Below are positions 34,270 to 45,884 of a stretch of DNA of 64,000 bases, in pieces. The position numbers were made by a program, and so were the translations under genes. Each line of letters begins with the position of its first letter. Position 1 is the stretch's first letter. Source of the stretch: Agarophyton chilense (lineage: Eukaryota > Rhodophyta > Florideophyceae > Gracilariales > Gracilariaceae); NCBI GenBank assembly GCA_030374765.1, contig JARGXX010000068.1, positions 2,976,001-3,040,000 of the forward strand, read 5' to 3'. The notes beneath the pieces are model-generated. The model worked only from the letters and a program-made list of their open reading frames with translations. It was not told the origin of the DNA and did no database searches.

Positions 34270-35856
34270 CTACGAATACCTGCGTAAGAACTCATCATGG
34301 AATTGTCTCATGCTATTCACGACGCCATCAATCTTCTCTCGCGGCGGTAAGAAAGTTGTCCGGAAGTGATACGTTCCTTCACGTTGCCCGAATCCTGAGC
34401 CAGGAACAACACAAATACCTGTTGCCTCAAGGAGCTCCACGCAGTACAGCACATCAGCAGAAGAATGACCGTCTTTCTCGGCTTCTTCAATCGCCTTCTT
34501 TGGCATGCGTATTTTTGGGAAAAGGTACATCGCCCCTTCTGAGTCATTGCAGCTTACGCCTTCAAGCGTATTCAGACCGCTGCACAGCTTCTGTGCTTTC
34601 ACCTTGAGATCATTGTAAATACTCTCTGTTTCTTTCTTGTACAGAGCGTATGACTCTTCACCTTCTTTCGGTGGCGTCATCATCAAGTCAATGGCGAATT
34701 GTCCAAGAACATTTGAGCAGAGCGATACAGAAAACGCTTTGTAGAGAAGCTCATTCATATCTTTCTCGGTGTTAATCAGCTCAAGGTATCCTCCGCGCAG
34801 GCCGCATTCCCCGATAACCCCCTTGGAAATGCTGTGAAAGCTGGCAAGTTCTACAGGGCTTTCCATGTCACGAACTACCTTCTTGAAGGACACAAAAGGT
34901 TTGTTTTCTACATACACATTCTCTTGGTACACCTCGTCCGCCATTAGGACTAAACTCTCTTCCTCGCAAAAGCGAACAATCTCTCGCATATTCTGCTCGG
35001 AGAGTACTTGACCAGTTGGGTTTCCTGGATTAATAACAACTATTGCACGAACATGCGTTCCTTGTTCTCTCGCGTCATTGAGGCTTTTCTTCAATTCCTC
35101 GATGCTTAGCGCCCATCCATGTTCCTCATCCAAGTAGTATTCAACTTGCCTGCCAGAGAGAGCAGTCAATGAGGCGGAATACAAAGGGTACTGAGGTATT
35201 GGTATTAGAATACCATCTTGCGAGTCTCTTATGATAATTGTGAGCATTGCTTTGACAGCGTCACTGGCACCATTTGCAAGATATATTGATTCCGGATCGG
35301 CCGGATACCCATCTCTTTTCTCAATGGCTCTAGCAACCCGTTTTCGAACGAAATCCACTCCTTTGCTCTCTGAATAAGCTCCTACACTCTTACACCTCCC
35401 CAAGAACGCCCGCGCTCTTTCAACGATATCGGACGAGAAATGCCCAGTATCAAGGAGAGAAGGGTATGCAACAGCAGCTAAGCTTTGGCGAATAAACGTT
35501 ATAGGTGTCTGACCGACTGATTGCGGATTTCCTATATTGCAATAGATTACTTCCGAGAAAGGAAGCTTTTTCCCTTCTTCCAATTCATGAGATATTTTCT
35601 GAGCACGGAGAACAAGTTCTCCTCGAACAGCGTACTGCATGTTCTGCAGGGCCTTATTTAGACCTGATTGTTTATGGAGGACTTTGTTATATTCGGAAGC
35701 CTGTTCGGCAGGTGTTGCCGAGGAACCCATGGCTCTGATATTTTGAAATGACTCGCGATGAAACAAAAGGTGGGAAGCGGCGGAAGAACAAGCCATCTGT
35801 AGCTGGCGTCTGAGAGCCGGGGCTGTCTTGGACGCGAACGACCTCAAAGAAGCCAT
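34270..35856 (-). CDS. Alanine aminotransferase, mitochondrial
   Basis: 528 residues from the ATG at 35856. Residues 1-45 form an Arg/Ser-rich presequence (MASLRSFASKTAPALRRQL). The class-I aminotransferase core of the ALT type follows: IYCNIGNPQSVGQTPITF, YPADPESIYLANGASDAV, PQYPLYSASLTALSGRQVEY, NPGNPTGQVLS, DEVYQENVY, the PLP-binding Lys in SISKGVIGECGLRGGY, and a C-terminal PGSGFGQREGTYHFRTT. The pairs NPGNPTGQ and GECGLRGGY identify alanine rather than aspartate aminotransferase. It swaps amino groups between alanine and 2-oxoglutarate. A plastid or cytosolic site is possible. Upstream is a long gap with no gene. Confidence 0.93.
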   Translation of the reverse strand: MASLRSFASKTAPALRRQLQMACSSAASHLLFHRESFQNIRAMGSSATPAEQASEYNKVLHKQSGLNKALQNMQYAVRGELVLRAQKISHELEEGKKLPFSEVIYCNIGNPQSVGQTPITFIRQSLAAVAYPSLLDTGHFSSDIVERARAFLGRCKSVGAYSESKGVDFVRKRVARAIEKRDGYPADPESIYLANGASDAVKAMLTIIIRDSQDGILIPIPQYPLYSASLTALSGRQVEYYLDEEHGWALSIEELKKSLNDAREQGTHVRAIVVINPGNPTGQVLSEQNMREIVRFCEEESLVLMADEVYQENVYVENKPFVSFKKVVRDMESPVELASFHSISKGVIGECGLRGGYLELINTEKDMNELLYKAFSVSLCSNVLGQFAIDLMMTPPKEGEESYALYKKETESIYNDLKVKAQKLCSGLNTLEGVSCNDSEGAMYLFPKIRMPKKAIEEAEKDGHSSADVLYCVELLEATGICVVPGSGFGQREGTYHFRTTFLPPREKIDGVVNSMRQFHDEFLRRYS

Positions 35857-37057
35857 TCTTATAATGTCCGAGGAAGGCAAGTGGGAGGGTGAGTGATTAG
35901 GTACAGTGTAGTTCGAGAGTGGGGTATGACAGCGGATTAGGGGCAATGTCCGTTGAAGAGGCCAACCAGAAAGCCAAGATGGGCATTGGTATATCTCTTG
36001 TCATCAATTCTGTCGGGCCAGGTTGCGAGGTTAAAGTTTGAACCATGGACAGGCGTTTTGCCGCAAGGCATGCATGCTACGGTGTACGTTTTGGCGTCTC
36101 AGTCATGTGACAAGATCCATCACACCCAGCGCCACTTAAAAGCAATAAATTTTGTGTAAGGAGCCGTTACGATCGAGATCAACCCTGATCTCGTCTTACG
36201 AATCGCAGTGCTCTGGACGTGAAGAACTAATGTGTACGGTGTCTACGAGTTCTGCGTTGGAGAACGAAGCTTTGTCGAGCCCACGTTTGGTTACACGCTC
36301 CTTAGAGCAGGAGATATGTAGCGCTCATGACCCTCCTGTCGACAAAGTGCGAAGACACTTCTACTGATACACTTGCATTCCTTAAAGATATTCTTAATTC
36401 CTGTTGGCCGTTGGCTGCCCAGGAGATTGCAGGTATTGGTGTTCCGAAACGAGAACAGTCCAACTTTGTGCATAACAGATCTCATGCCCGTTTCTTTGTG
36501 TTTTTTAAGCCCCGTAGATATTGATGGGAATCTTTTTGTAGGCATGACCTATCATTTCATAGGATTTGCGTTCAGAATCTACAGCTTTTCTTTTACAACA
36601 CCAAACATGAGACAAGCTTTCGCTACATCAATCGTCCATGCGAAGAGACTGGAAAGAATAAAACACACACACTATTGTTAAATGGCCGACGTTATTCGTG
36701 ACCATCTTGTGCCTACTGTAGCTGGGACGAGTCAAAGTTCAGAGACCTTGGCTCAAGTATTCACCAGCCATGTCCGAATCCTCTTTAGTGCAGTCACTCT
36801 GAACTCCTATGCTAGGCTCCATGCCCGTTCGCATGGGCTTCACATTGCATTAGAGTGTGTGCCGATAATCAGGCGTCACTGCGCAGTGCAAAGGTTAAGA
36901 ATGCATAACGACGTATCAATTTTGTCTTTTTCTTTGCAAATGTGCAGTATGAGTCTTTGCACTTAGACAGCACCGAGGTTTGTTGTGTGGATCTGACGCA
37001 TGTTGCACAAAACACTTCTCGCATGATTGTGTATACCCGATAATAGCGAGCAGGTTT
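35857..37057. other. Intergenic, no gene seen
   Basis: 1.2 kb between the aminotransferase start and the stop of the phycobiliprotein lyase gene. Several frames of 60-100 codons occur on both strands; none shows a domain or a biased composition. Confidence 0.45.
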
Positions 37058-37858
37058 CTACGAAACCAATCGCTGTTGAGACTTGCATTCAATTCCAAAC
37101 CCCACGAGAACGATATCCTTGATGGGCTGGTCAGCTGGTGGACGAACATAGTTTACAATCTGTCTGAGCCGAGTAGATGGGTTAATCAAGCTGATTTGGT
37201 CAACTGAAACAACGCTCGTGTAGAAAGTGGTCATCGTGAGAGTCATCTTTGCGCAGTCAAATGAAAAAGTTGCCTTGATGGGAGCTGACTCTTCATAGCC
37301 GAGGTCACGGTAGTAATCCCCCCGTATGACACCAGCCTGGTGTATGGAATTGGGAACAAACGCAAGATTTGTGGAAGCGCGCACGAGTTCGGACTGCGAT
37401 GCCATACGCGTCAAGAAGGACACATTGAAGCCCTGGGTATTTTGCCTCTGCTCATTGGACAGCGATGCAGTGGCGTGGCCGTTGCTTTGGAGAACCTTGG
37501 TCACCTGAAACGGTTGCAATCTCTCAACATCGAAGGTTGTCTGTGAGTCCTCTCGAGCTACTTTTGGGAGTTGATAATGATAGGTTCTCTCAGAATTCCA
37601 TGAGCCGGACATGCAGCCAAAGTACTCGGCGAAGGCCGTCAGCGACTCCTCAGCGCTGTCGAAGGAGCTAGGGGACAGCAAACCATTCTTGTCCACTGTA
37701 GCCGGGGGCACGACAGAGGTGGCGCGGACAATGATGCGTGGTGGCGATGACTCCACGGCGCGGTTTGGCGACCGCTCGCAGGTTGACGAGGGATAAGGCG
37801 CACTGGTGAGAGGGCGTAGGAGGCGATGCGCCACGCTTGGAACGAAAGTTGCTCCCAT
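37058..37858 (-). CDS. CpcS/CpeS-type phycobiliprotein lyase, plastid
   Basis: 266 residues from the ATG at 37858. The first 65 residues are a transit peptide (MGATFVPSVAHRLLRPLTSA start). The rest is a CpcS/CpeS lyase barrel: FAEYFGCMSGSWNSERTYHY at the start of the domain, then the TNLAFVPNS strand, GVIRGDYYRDLGYEESAPIK and the PSTRLRQIVNYV end. The G-x-x-x-R-D-x-G-Y-x-E-x-x-P pattern and the final N-P-x-x-R-L-R are family signatures. These lyases attach bilins to cysteines of phycobiliproteins. A nuclear copy with a transit peptide fits a red alga. An exact copy of the 13-base word lies 149 bases upstream of the ATG. Confidence 0.87.
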   Translation of the reverse strand: MGATFVPSVAHRLLRPLTSAPYPSSTCERSPNRAVESSPPRIIVRATSVVPPATVDKNGLLSPSSFDSAEESLTAFAEYFGCMSGSWNSERTYHYQLPKVAREDSQTTFDVERLQPFQVTKVLQSNGHATASLSNEQRQNTQGFNVSFLTRMASQSELVRASTNLAFVPNSIHQAGVIRGDYYRDLGYEESAPIKATFSFDCAKMTLTMTTFYTSVVSVDQISLINPSTRLRQIVNYVRPPADQPIKDIVLVGFGIECKSQQRLVS

Positions 37859-38631
37859 GAGTGTGTGAAAGCGCAGATGCAAGTCGACGATATATCGATG
37901 CCTCTCACAGCGCTGAGGGATAGAAACAGCGACTGGAAATGGTGGAGATTTTGTCATGAGAACAGTCACAGAATGACCACGTGTTTATATCTACTACTAG
38001 TGGCAAGTACGAAGGGTAGAAACGGCGGGAAGATGTGTTGTGGCGTGGCAGCGCGACGTGTGCGAGAGCCGATTTGGTAGATTCGACGGCGCCAAATCGG
38101 GCAGAGCAGAAATCCCGCGCCAAAGAGGTTCGAAACCGGCGTTCGAAATGCACAACTTTGCAAATGAATTTTACGCCACAGATTTATCTCGACAGCTACT
38201 GTGGGTTACCTTATTTTCCGTTTATTTTCGAGCTATCAAGCCTCGTTTTTAGAAACGCTCTCGATCTCACCTGCCGGGTGGCGCTCGCGAAACGACACTC
38301 AAAAATGGCGCACTGCTTTTTTCACAAACAAACCGCCCTCTGCAGCACGCTTCTTATCTACGATACCGACGCCTCGCTATAACTCTGAAGCAAAACGCTT
38401 GCTCTCCAGCGCCCACCCCCCTTTTTTTGGCGTTGTGGCGCAACGCAACATAACCACCGTCTAATTCAAGGTTTCTCTGCTCTTCGGTCGAAGCCTAGCC
38501 CTTTCCACCCGTAAATACCCCTCCTCCCACCTTTTGTTTCACATCCATCCCCCTTTGCAGCCGCCTCAGTTCCTGTTTCACCACTTCTCAACGCTTTGCG
38601 CCCTCATCTCAGCCCCCCCCCCCCCCCCATC
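37859..38631. promoter_or_regulatory. Divergent upstream region, lyase / SWIB gene
   Basis: 773 bases between two divergent starts. It holds the 13-base word at 38007-38019 on the lyase side and a 16-base run of C (38613-38628) directly before the SWIB gene ATG. Other frames here look like chance. Confidence 0.45.
38007..38019 (-). repeat. Copy of 13-base repeated word, upstream of the lyase gene
   Basis: Exact GTACGAAGGGTAG on the plus strand; in the sense of the lyase gene it reads CTACCCTTCGTAC, 149 bases before the start codon. A candidate promoter element. Confidence 0.55.
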
Positions 38632-39576
38632 ATGACTGACCTCTCCGAGGAAACCCTGACCAAATCTATCAACGATATTCTTCGCAACAATGATCTGGAA
38701 CGTATCACTCTGCGAATGGTCATTTCCATGCTCAGCGATAAACTCGAATTACCTCTTTCCGAGCTTCAAGAGCAAAAGTCCTTGATTCGTAGCAAGATTG
38801 ATGACTTTCTCGCTTCTTTTCAACCAGATGAGGACGAAAAGCAACCCGATCAACCGTCCACTTCATCAAGCTCGAAGAGAAAGTCCCCCGCGTCTCAGCC
38901 GAAACCACCAAAGCCAATAAAGCTCACCGGCCTCGAGCGCGCTGTCGTTCTCGCTGAACCACTCGCAAGCTTCATGGGAGAAACCGTCATCTCGCGTTCT
39001 CACATTCCAAAGAGAATCTCGGCCTACGCCAAGGAGCACAACCTCAACGACCCATCTGACCGCCGTATAATCATGTGCGACGATGCATTGAAGGCTGCCC
39101 TGTCGGTAGACAGTTTTACGTATTTTTCTCTTGCCAAGGTTGTTTCTGGTCTCGTTTTGAAACCTGAAGATTGTGACGAGCACATTCAGGAGCTAGCACG
39201 CAAGTGCGAGGAAAAAATAATTGAAGAAAAGACCATACGCAAACAGAACGAGGCTCTTAATCCGCCTAAACCTCGTCCAGCAAAGCGGCCTAAACAGGTC
39301 AAGTCCGATCCCGACCGCCCTCGGAAAACCGCATTTTCAAAACCAATGCAACTCTCTGAGGCTCTCAGCGCTGTATGCGGTGAAGCTCAACTTTCTCGAA
39401 CCGACGTTGTTAAGAAGATATGGCAGTATATCCGTGAGAATCAGCTCAAGGACCCGGATGACGGAAAGAGGATATTATGTGATGAAAAGCTCATGGCTAT
39501 ATTTGAAGGTTCCGAGTCTGTCAGTAATATGGGTATCGCCAAGTATCTTAGTGCTCACATGACCAAGATTCCGTGA
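38632..39576 (+). CDS. DEK_C plus twin SWIB/MDM2-domain protein
   Basis: 314 residues from the ATG at 38632 (an upstream in-frame start would add a Pro-rich leader). Residues 1-65 resemble a DEK C-terminal domain (LTKSINDILRNNDLERITLR). Two SWIB domains follow: the first near 105-185 (LASFMGETVISRSHIPKRIS, LNDPSDRRIIMCDDALKAAL), the second near 235-310 (LSAVCGEAQLSRTDVVKKIW, LKDPDDGKRILCDEKLMAIF). Linkers are Lys/Pro-rich. This domain order is known from fungal and plant proteins related to yeast UAF30/TRI1, linked to rDNA transcription and chromatin. Nuclear site and chromatin role are inferred from the family. Confidence 0.88.
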   Translation: MTDLSEETLTKSINDILRNNDLERITLRMVISMLSDKLELPLSELQEQKSLIRSKIDDFLASFQPDEDEKQPDQPSTSSSSKRKSPASQPKPPKPIKLTGLERAVVLAEPLASFMGETVISRSHIPKRISAYAKEHNLNDPSDRRIIMCDDALKAALSVDSFTYFSLAKVVSGLVLKPEDCDEHIQELARKCEEKIIEEKTIRKQNEALNPPKPRPAKRPKQVKSDPDRPRKTAFSKPMQLSEALSAVCGEAQLSRTDVVKKIWQYIRENQLKDPDDGKRILCDEKLMAIFEGSESVSNMGIAKYLSAHMTKIP

Positions 39577-41636
39577 GATGTTAATGCACCTACGCCAGAT
39601 GAAAACGGTCGAGCTCATGGTTATGGTGCGATCCGCTCTTTTGTTAAAGGTCGAGCGGGATTATGGATATGAATTTCATTCAGGCTAAACCGCCTCATCT
39701 TGTGATCCGCGTTGACCCTCTTTTGTTTCAGAACTAATTCTTCCAGTTGTATGCCTAGCCCTCCGTCTTTCTTGTGATGAAGCTTTCGTTTTCGTCTGAA
39801 CGCGAAAATCTTCTTTAGCTTTGTTTATATCGCAGAAATTGTTGTCTGTTCACCTCATCTTTTTATGGGTTCTTCGTTCATTTCCGACGACGAAGTTGTC
39901 GTAGGTGAGCAGTTATCTCTCCAGCACTTGTAAAAATTCTGCATACGTGCTGTCTTTATCGGCGTGCCACCCGTAAGCCTCGATGGAAATACTAGACACG
40001 CAGAATTTGCACGCACCCATACCCCATGAAGGACAAATCCAAACTCGCTTGAATCAGACTGAGAAACCTTGGCCGTTCTCATTCATAGATTAACGTGATC
40101 AGAAGGTCTCCCGTAGTCCAGATCTATGCCTCCGTGTACCCAACCACTTTCGAATCAGTGTGGATTTTTGGCCGTTTTGGCACACAGTCAGCGGTAGGAA
40201 AGGCTTCCCTGTGCTTGTATTGGAGTGAGAAAGTGCTCATAATTTTGGTGAGAGCATGTGCCTGGAGCGTCTTGAGGAATACGAACACAGAAGCCCACAC
40301 AAGTTATTACATGCAAACGTGCACTTGGTGTTCAGATAAAGTTGTGTGAGTGGACGCGACCGGATCTTGAGCAGTCGAAACGTTATGGAACATTCTGTGA
40401 TCCATAAACCTATATTCCGTATGGTTCAACGTCGCCGTGACAATTACTCGGATCTTCCTGGAATGGTAGCTGGTTTCACTTTGATTTCAACTTCTCACCG
40501 GTCTTGATCATCGATTGCGCAAAGCTCCCTGTATTTGAGTGCAACCGCAGACTTTCGGTGAGCGAGAAAAGAATCGAGGGCTCTTGAATATGCACGGGTT
40601 AGGGGCCCTGAAATTTTTTCCTGGAATCAGATCTGAAGAACATTAAAGGAATATTGCTTTCATCGTTCTTGCTTTCTTCGATGGAGGAAGGCTATTTGAA
40701 GAATGTTTGATCATATGAAACACTGTGATGGACAGGTAGGCTTCTCGGTCCCAGATATGCAGTAGTAGAGCTTCACTGTAACGGACAGAAGGAACGTCTA
40801 GCAACAAGGCCTTGTGTCTCATCAGCTACGATGTTCACATATTTTGGTGGGCTACGTAGCTTGAATGGAGATTATTGATCGGCGAGAACAGAAGGATCAG
40901 GAAACAGCTTTTTCCCGTAGTGGGAAAATCAAAGCCGGTGAGAAAGGGCCGTACACATGTAAACGTTTATCGCCCACCAGCGAGCGATATGTTCCGGTCG
41001 TCGAGCACGTTCATTACTTCTAAGCTTTAGTTTGATACTTTTGCAAATGTACAGTCACTAAAGATTCCACAAATTCTGTTTCACCATTTCTCCTTCGCCC
41101 GTATTACAAGGTCTCCGTAAAGTCGAGAGACTAACGGTGCAATCAAGGGCACATCGAAGGGTTCCTCGTTACTATAGTTTTACGTTCCCGATTTCGAGGA
41201 GCAATGGCGTCCATCAGAGATAGTCCCTCTTGAGAAAAGCCAAAAAACAAGGCTTGACACCTGTTTTCGTGAAGACCAATGTAAAAAGAGCTAATTAGCA
41301 TAGATGAACTTCACTTTTTCTCGAGTATGCACATATACCTCCCCGGCATTCTGGTGCCATTGCCGCTCCTCTGTGGGATTGTTGTTTCAGTATCGAAAAG
41401 CTTTACCCGTGCGTCGGCTCGCAGTCGATACTTATAAACGCAGAATGCGTCACGCCTCGCATGCCTTTTACATTGGAAGGGCTCTCACTCAGTTCAGCTC
41501 GGGAGTCATTACATCGTGCTGTGACAGATTTGTGTGAACGTAAGGCGCATATCACCAACTAGGAATGATATTCGTACAAGGTTGACTGACGGTGGACAGT
41601 ACAATCATGAATAAAACGTTGGAACATTTCGAAAGA
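39577..41636. other. Intergenic, no gene seen
   Basis: 2.1 kb between the SWIB gene and the RGG-protein gene, whose 3' ends converge. No frame shows a recognisable domain. Confidence 0.5.
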
Positions 41637-42854
41637 CTAGCTAGCTTGCATAACCTCGGGATTAACAGCATGAACCTTAACCGTGCTGGTATAGACATGG
41701 GCATTTTCAGGATCCTTGAACCACTTGATAACAAACGGAACATCTTTCTTCTGGTTGAAAGCAAGCTTGATAGTGCTGTCATCCACGTGCTCCGGATCTT
41801 TGCGCAAACTAGCCATTGACTTGAAATAGTCGATAAGTTTGTCCATCGGACCATCCTTAGGAAAGCCACTAACCATGATGGAGCACGACTCTTCATCCGG
41901 ATCTTTTTCGAGAACAGCGACTAAGGGGTCCGCCGGGCCATCTTCAGTCGGTTCGGCGAACACAGAATCTGGGTTTTGTGGGATTTCAAAGTCTGGTCCG
42001 TCAAGACGTTTGTCATGATCCGGTCGTGTGAAGTTGCGTTCCGCCATGGCCATCTCCAAATCTTCGACGAAGTTTGGAATGTACTGCTTGGGTTTCTCCC
42101 TCTCGGCTCCGCGTCCACCTCCGCGTCCACCTCCACGGCCGCGGCGGCCGCGACCGCCACGACCACGACCACGTCCACCTCTACCACGGCCACCGCCATA
42201 GCCACTACCTCCATTGTCATAGCCGCCACCATATCCTCCTCTTCCATAAGAGCCTCCGTTGTCACGGTTGCTGGAACCGTATCCATAAGCGCCGCTCTGT
42301 CGACGATCATACTGACGATCACCATATCCCTGACGATCGTAGCCAGTGGTTGATGGATATCGCTCATCATGTCCACGGTTCACGAAGCGATTGTCCTGAC
42401 GGCGACCATAGTCGGCGCGAGAGTAATCATAGCCAGAACGAGAGTCATACTGGCTGGCATTCCGACGATCATCATAGCCGGAGCTGCCCCCACGGCGAGT
42501 GTAGCTGTCCTCTCGCCTTGCGTAGGGATCCTGATAACGGTCATCGGTTTGGCGACGGGAGTCATGTCCATAAGGCTGCTGAGTGCGGTAGTCCTGACGA
42601 GTGTAATCATCGCGACCCCTTGAACGATACGGATCAGTGTAGGTGGCTTCCTGCGGGCGGCTGTACGGGTCGTACTGGGTGCGAGCTTGTTGCTGATCGG
42701 GGTACCTGGGACGCTTACTGTCACGGTCTTGGTCATACTCGCGGTCGCGCTTTTGTGGGTGAGAAGCGTATGAAGCATAAGGGTCTTGGCGCGACGACGA
42801 GCGCGCGTAGGGGTCACCCTGGGGGGCGTACGGGTCGCGGCGGTAGTTGGACAT
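41637..42854 (-). CDS. RGG- and DPY-rich RNA-binding-like protein
   Basis: 405 residues. Residues 1-180 are a Tyr/Arg/Asp-rich low-complexity tract with many DPY(A/S/R) repeats and RRD/YDR words. Residues 185-255 are Gly/Arg-rich with many RGG and GGY repeats. The last 150 residues are folded-looking; SCSIMVSGFPKDGPMDKLID resembles the first strand and helix of a divergent RRM. Such layouts occur in FUS/EWS-like or hnRNP-like proteins that bind RNA and condense into droplets. I cannot name an orthologue. The region just upstream is GC-rich. Confidence 0.65.
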   Translation of the reverse strand: MSNYRRDPYAPQGDPYARSSSRQDPYASYASHPQKRDREYDQDRDSKRPRYPDQQQARTQYDPYSRPQEATYTDPYRSRGRDDYTRQDYRTQQPYGHDSRRQTDDRYQDPYARREDSYTRRGGSSGYDDRRNASQYDSRSGYDYSRADYGRRQDNRFVNRGHDERYPSTTGYDRQGYGDRQYDRRQSGAYGYGSSNRDNGGSYGRGGYGGGYDNGGSGYGGGRGRGGRGRGRGGRGRRGRGGGRGGGRGAEREKPKQYIPNFVEDLEMAMAERNFTRPDHDKRLDGPDFEIPQNPDSVFAEPTEDGPADPLVAVLEKDPDEESCSIMVSGFPKDGPMDKLIDYFKSMASLRKDPEHVDDSTIKLAFNQKKDVPFVIKWFKDPENAHVYTSTVKVHAVNPEVMQAS

Positions 42855-43428
42855 GGCGAAAGGTCAAATGTAGTGGAACAAGAAACGCGTAAAGCGTGCG
42901 AGACGGTTCACCGAGACGAAGGCGTCAAAGAGGGTACGTCTCGAACGCGGGTGAACAGGTGCACTTAATTTGTGCACGAAGGGCGGCCACGCAACGCGTG
43001 AAGCGTTCGCCCAACAGCGAGCGCAGCGCAGACGGGGCTGACGAGCGCGGCGGAACACGGACGAGAGACAAGTCGCGCGAAAGGTGCAAAGCGGAAAGGA
43101 AAGCGCAGCCTTGGGGCGCTGATCCACAGCGGATTCCACATGGCCTTTCTTGGCGCGCGCCAAAACGCGCTGTAAACTAGCTGGCGTGCCACGTGTGGCG
43201 TGCAGCAGCTGTCCACTTTGATCGAGTGGCAGTTTGTCCGCGACGCCCTCGCTGCTGGCCGTCATACAGCGCGCGGCTGTCCGCCACGGCCACGCCGAAT
43301 CCCCACCCCTCTCTCCTTGCGTTTCAGCTGCCATTGCGTTAGATAGCTGACGTTGCGTAAGTTGACTTTTTAGTTGCGCTTCGCGGGCAGCGTAGCTTCA
43401 CCAGCCCCACGTCTGACGACGCGACCCT
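42855..43428. promoter_or_regulatory. Divergent upstream region, GC-rich
   Basis: 574 bases between the divergent starts of the RGG protein and the bS1m-like gene. It is GC-rich, with frames on both strands that I take as chance. Confidence 0.4.
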
Positions 43429-44409
43429 ATGATGCAACTCGCGCAGCTGCGAAACGCGCAGCGTGTTTGGAGCTCCCGCTACTCCGCCCGTACTCTGGCC
43501 ACTTTTGCTGAAATGTACCGCAATAGCATACACAGTGCGCCTATCCACGCTGGTGATGTCATCCAAGGCCATGTCGTCGGCTGCAGTCAGCCGCGATCTT
43601 CAACAGCGCGTTTCTACATCGTTGACTTTGGCCTCAAGGCCGAGGCCCCTTTCACCTCCAAGGAGATCCCAGGCTCCTCAGTTGTTGGTCATCCAGTCAC
43701 CATGCCGCTGCTAGCCATCGAGGACGACTTCAACGAGCCCGTCATGGATTACGATCGCCGCTCCCAGCTTCGCGCCCTCAGCGCGGAGAGAAAGCAAATG
43801 CTTCTCACCGCCTATTCCTCGTCTTCTCCCATCCTGCACGGTCGCTTCGCCAACTTCAAGCGCTCCGGCGCCGGCGTCAAGGTGCTAGGAACGGACGCTT
43901 TTGTCCCGCGTCACCATGTAGTAGCTCTGGATCGTCCTATTTTGGGCACATATGCTCCGTTTTACGTGCTTAACATGGTCAGCGAGAAAAGGCATAATGA
44001 TAACTCTTTCGAAGTCAACGCCGTACTGTCCAGTTACGGTGGATTTTTGTTTTGCATGGCTAACCTTGTAGGGCGCCACTCTGCATGGCAGGAAAGCGGT
44101 GGCGGAACCACTAAGCAGCGCCAAGCATACCTGCGCCTTCTCACTAGACTACTGTACCAAAAAAATGCAGCCGTTCGTCGTATATTTCCTAGAAACGCCA
44201 GAGACTCAAGACATACCCGACCCCACCAAAACAAGAGACACAGACGACAACTTCCACCAGTTGACGATTCCGCCTGGCTTGATGACCTCTCTCGTGGCGA
44301 CTGGGCTTCGAGTGCGTTCGGTAAGAAGCCTGCATCATCTAGCAATTGGCAAAAACACCGCATCTCCATGCAGAAGCGATCACCATCTAACAATGCCGAT
44401 GAGCACTAA
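43429..44409 (+). CDS. Putative mitochondrial ribosomal protein bS1m-like
   Basis: 326 residues. The first 30 are basic and Arg/Ser-rich (MMQLAQLRNAQRVWSSRYSA), a likely mitochondrial presequence. Two S1-like segments follow: GDVIQGHVVG...ARFYIVDFGLKAEAPF with the VGHPVTMPLLAIEDDFNEP continuation, and a second with FANFKRSGAGVKVLGTDAFV and TYAPFYVLNM. The V-D-F-G-x-K-x-E-x-P-F core resembles MRPS28-type bS1m. The C-terminal 100 residues are basic and Ser-rich. This is a tentative family match by eye; another OB-fold RNA-binding protein is possible. Two ATGs in a row begin it. Confidence 0.5.
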   Translation: MMQLAQLRNAQRVWSSRYSARTLATFAEMYRNSIHSAPIHAGDVIQGHVVGCSQPRSSTARFYIVDFGLKAEAPFTSKEIPGSSVVGHPVTMPLLAIEDDFNEPVMDYDRRSQLRALSAERKQMLLTAYSSSSPILHGRFANFKRSGAGVKVLGTDAFVPRHHVVALDRPILGTYAPFYVLNMVSEKRHNDNSFEVNAVLSSYGGFLFCMANLVGRHSAWQESGGGTTKQRQAYLRLLTRLLYQKNAAVRRIFPRNARDSRHTRPHQNKRHRRQLPPVDDSAWLDDLSRGDWASSAFGKKPASSSNWQKHRISMQKRSPSNNADEH

Positions 44410-44502
44410 AGTCACCACAATTAACTGCTTTGTACACATTTGTTACCTACCAAACTTGCATCCCCCATGCTTGCATTGTATTCCCTTGCGATGAGTTTTT
44501 GT

Positions 44503-45363
<861 letters not shown>

Positions 45364-45884
45364 TGAATTTTTACGCAGCGCGACTCAGGACTTGTGAACT
45401 TCTAATGGAAGGGTGGTGTTCGACGAAGATGCATAGCAGCGAAGGGGAGGGAGGTCGTAGTGAACAGTTTGAAACCATGTACAAACCGCTCGTTGTATCT
45501 GTAGAGCAATGGCTCTGCTTGAGATTGTAGTACGTGGAAACCGTGGTCAGAACAGCTGTACGGCAGCCACTGGCTGTCCATGAACCTGGAGTGTTCCGGC
45601 GAGCTGATTAGTATTACTTTCTCCATCTCTATTATTGAATAGCCCCTCGGAAAAAGAAAATTATGGCAGTAATTGGGATCTTTTTATTGGTGGCTGTGTG
45701 GAGTTAAGAAACGTTTTTACGAAGACATCCACAACCATTTCAAGCAATTATTGTCACCGCCCTCCGACAACAAGGTGTGAGACTGGATGCTTTCCAGTAA
45801 GCAAAGTGACATATTTCTGTTCCAAACTTCCCTGTCCAAAACACGTATACTTTCACCCACAAACATATACAACAAGCAAACAAA
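45364..45884. promoter_or_regulatory. Divergent upstream region
   Basis: 521 bases between the acetyltransferase start and the membrane-protein start. No gene seen. Confidence 0.4.

Noticed and set aside
42074-42892. 272-codon frame antisense to the RGG protein
   Set aside because: A mirror of the low-complexity Gly/Arg/Tyr coding; His- and Ser-rich, no family content.
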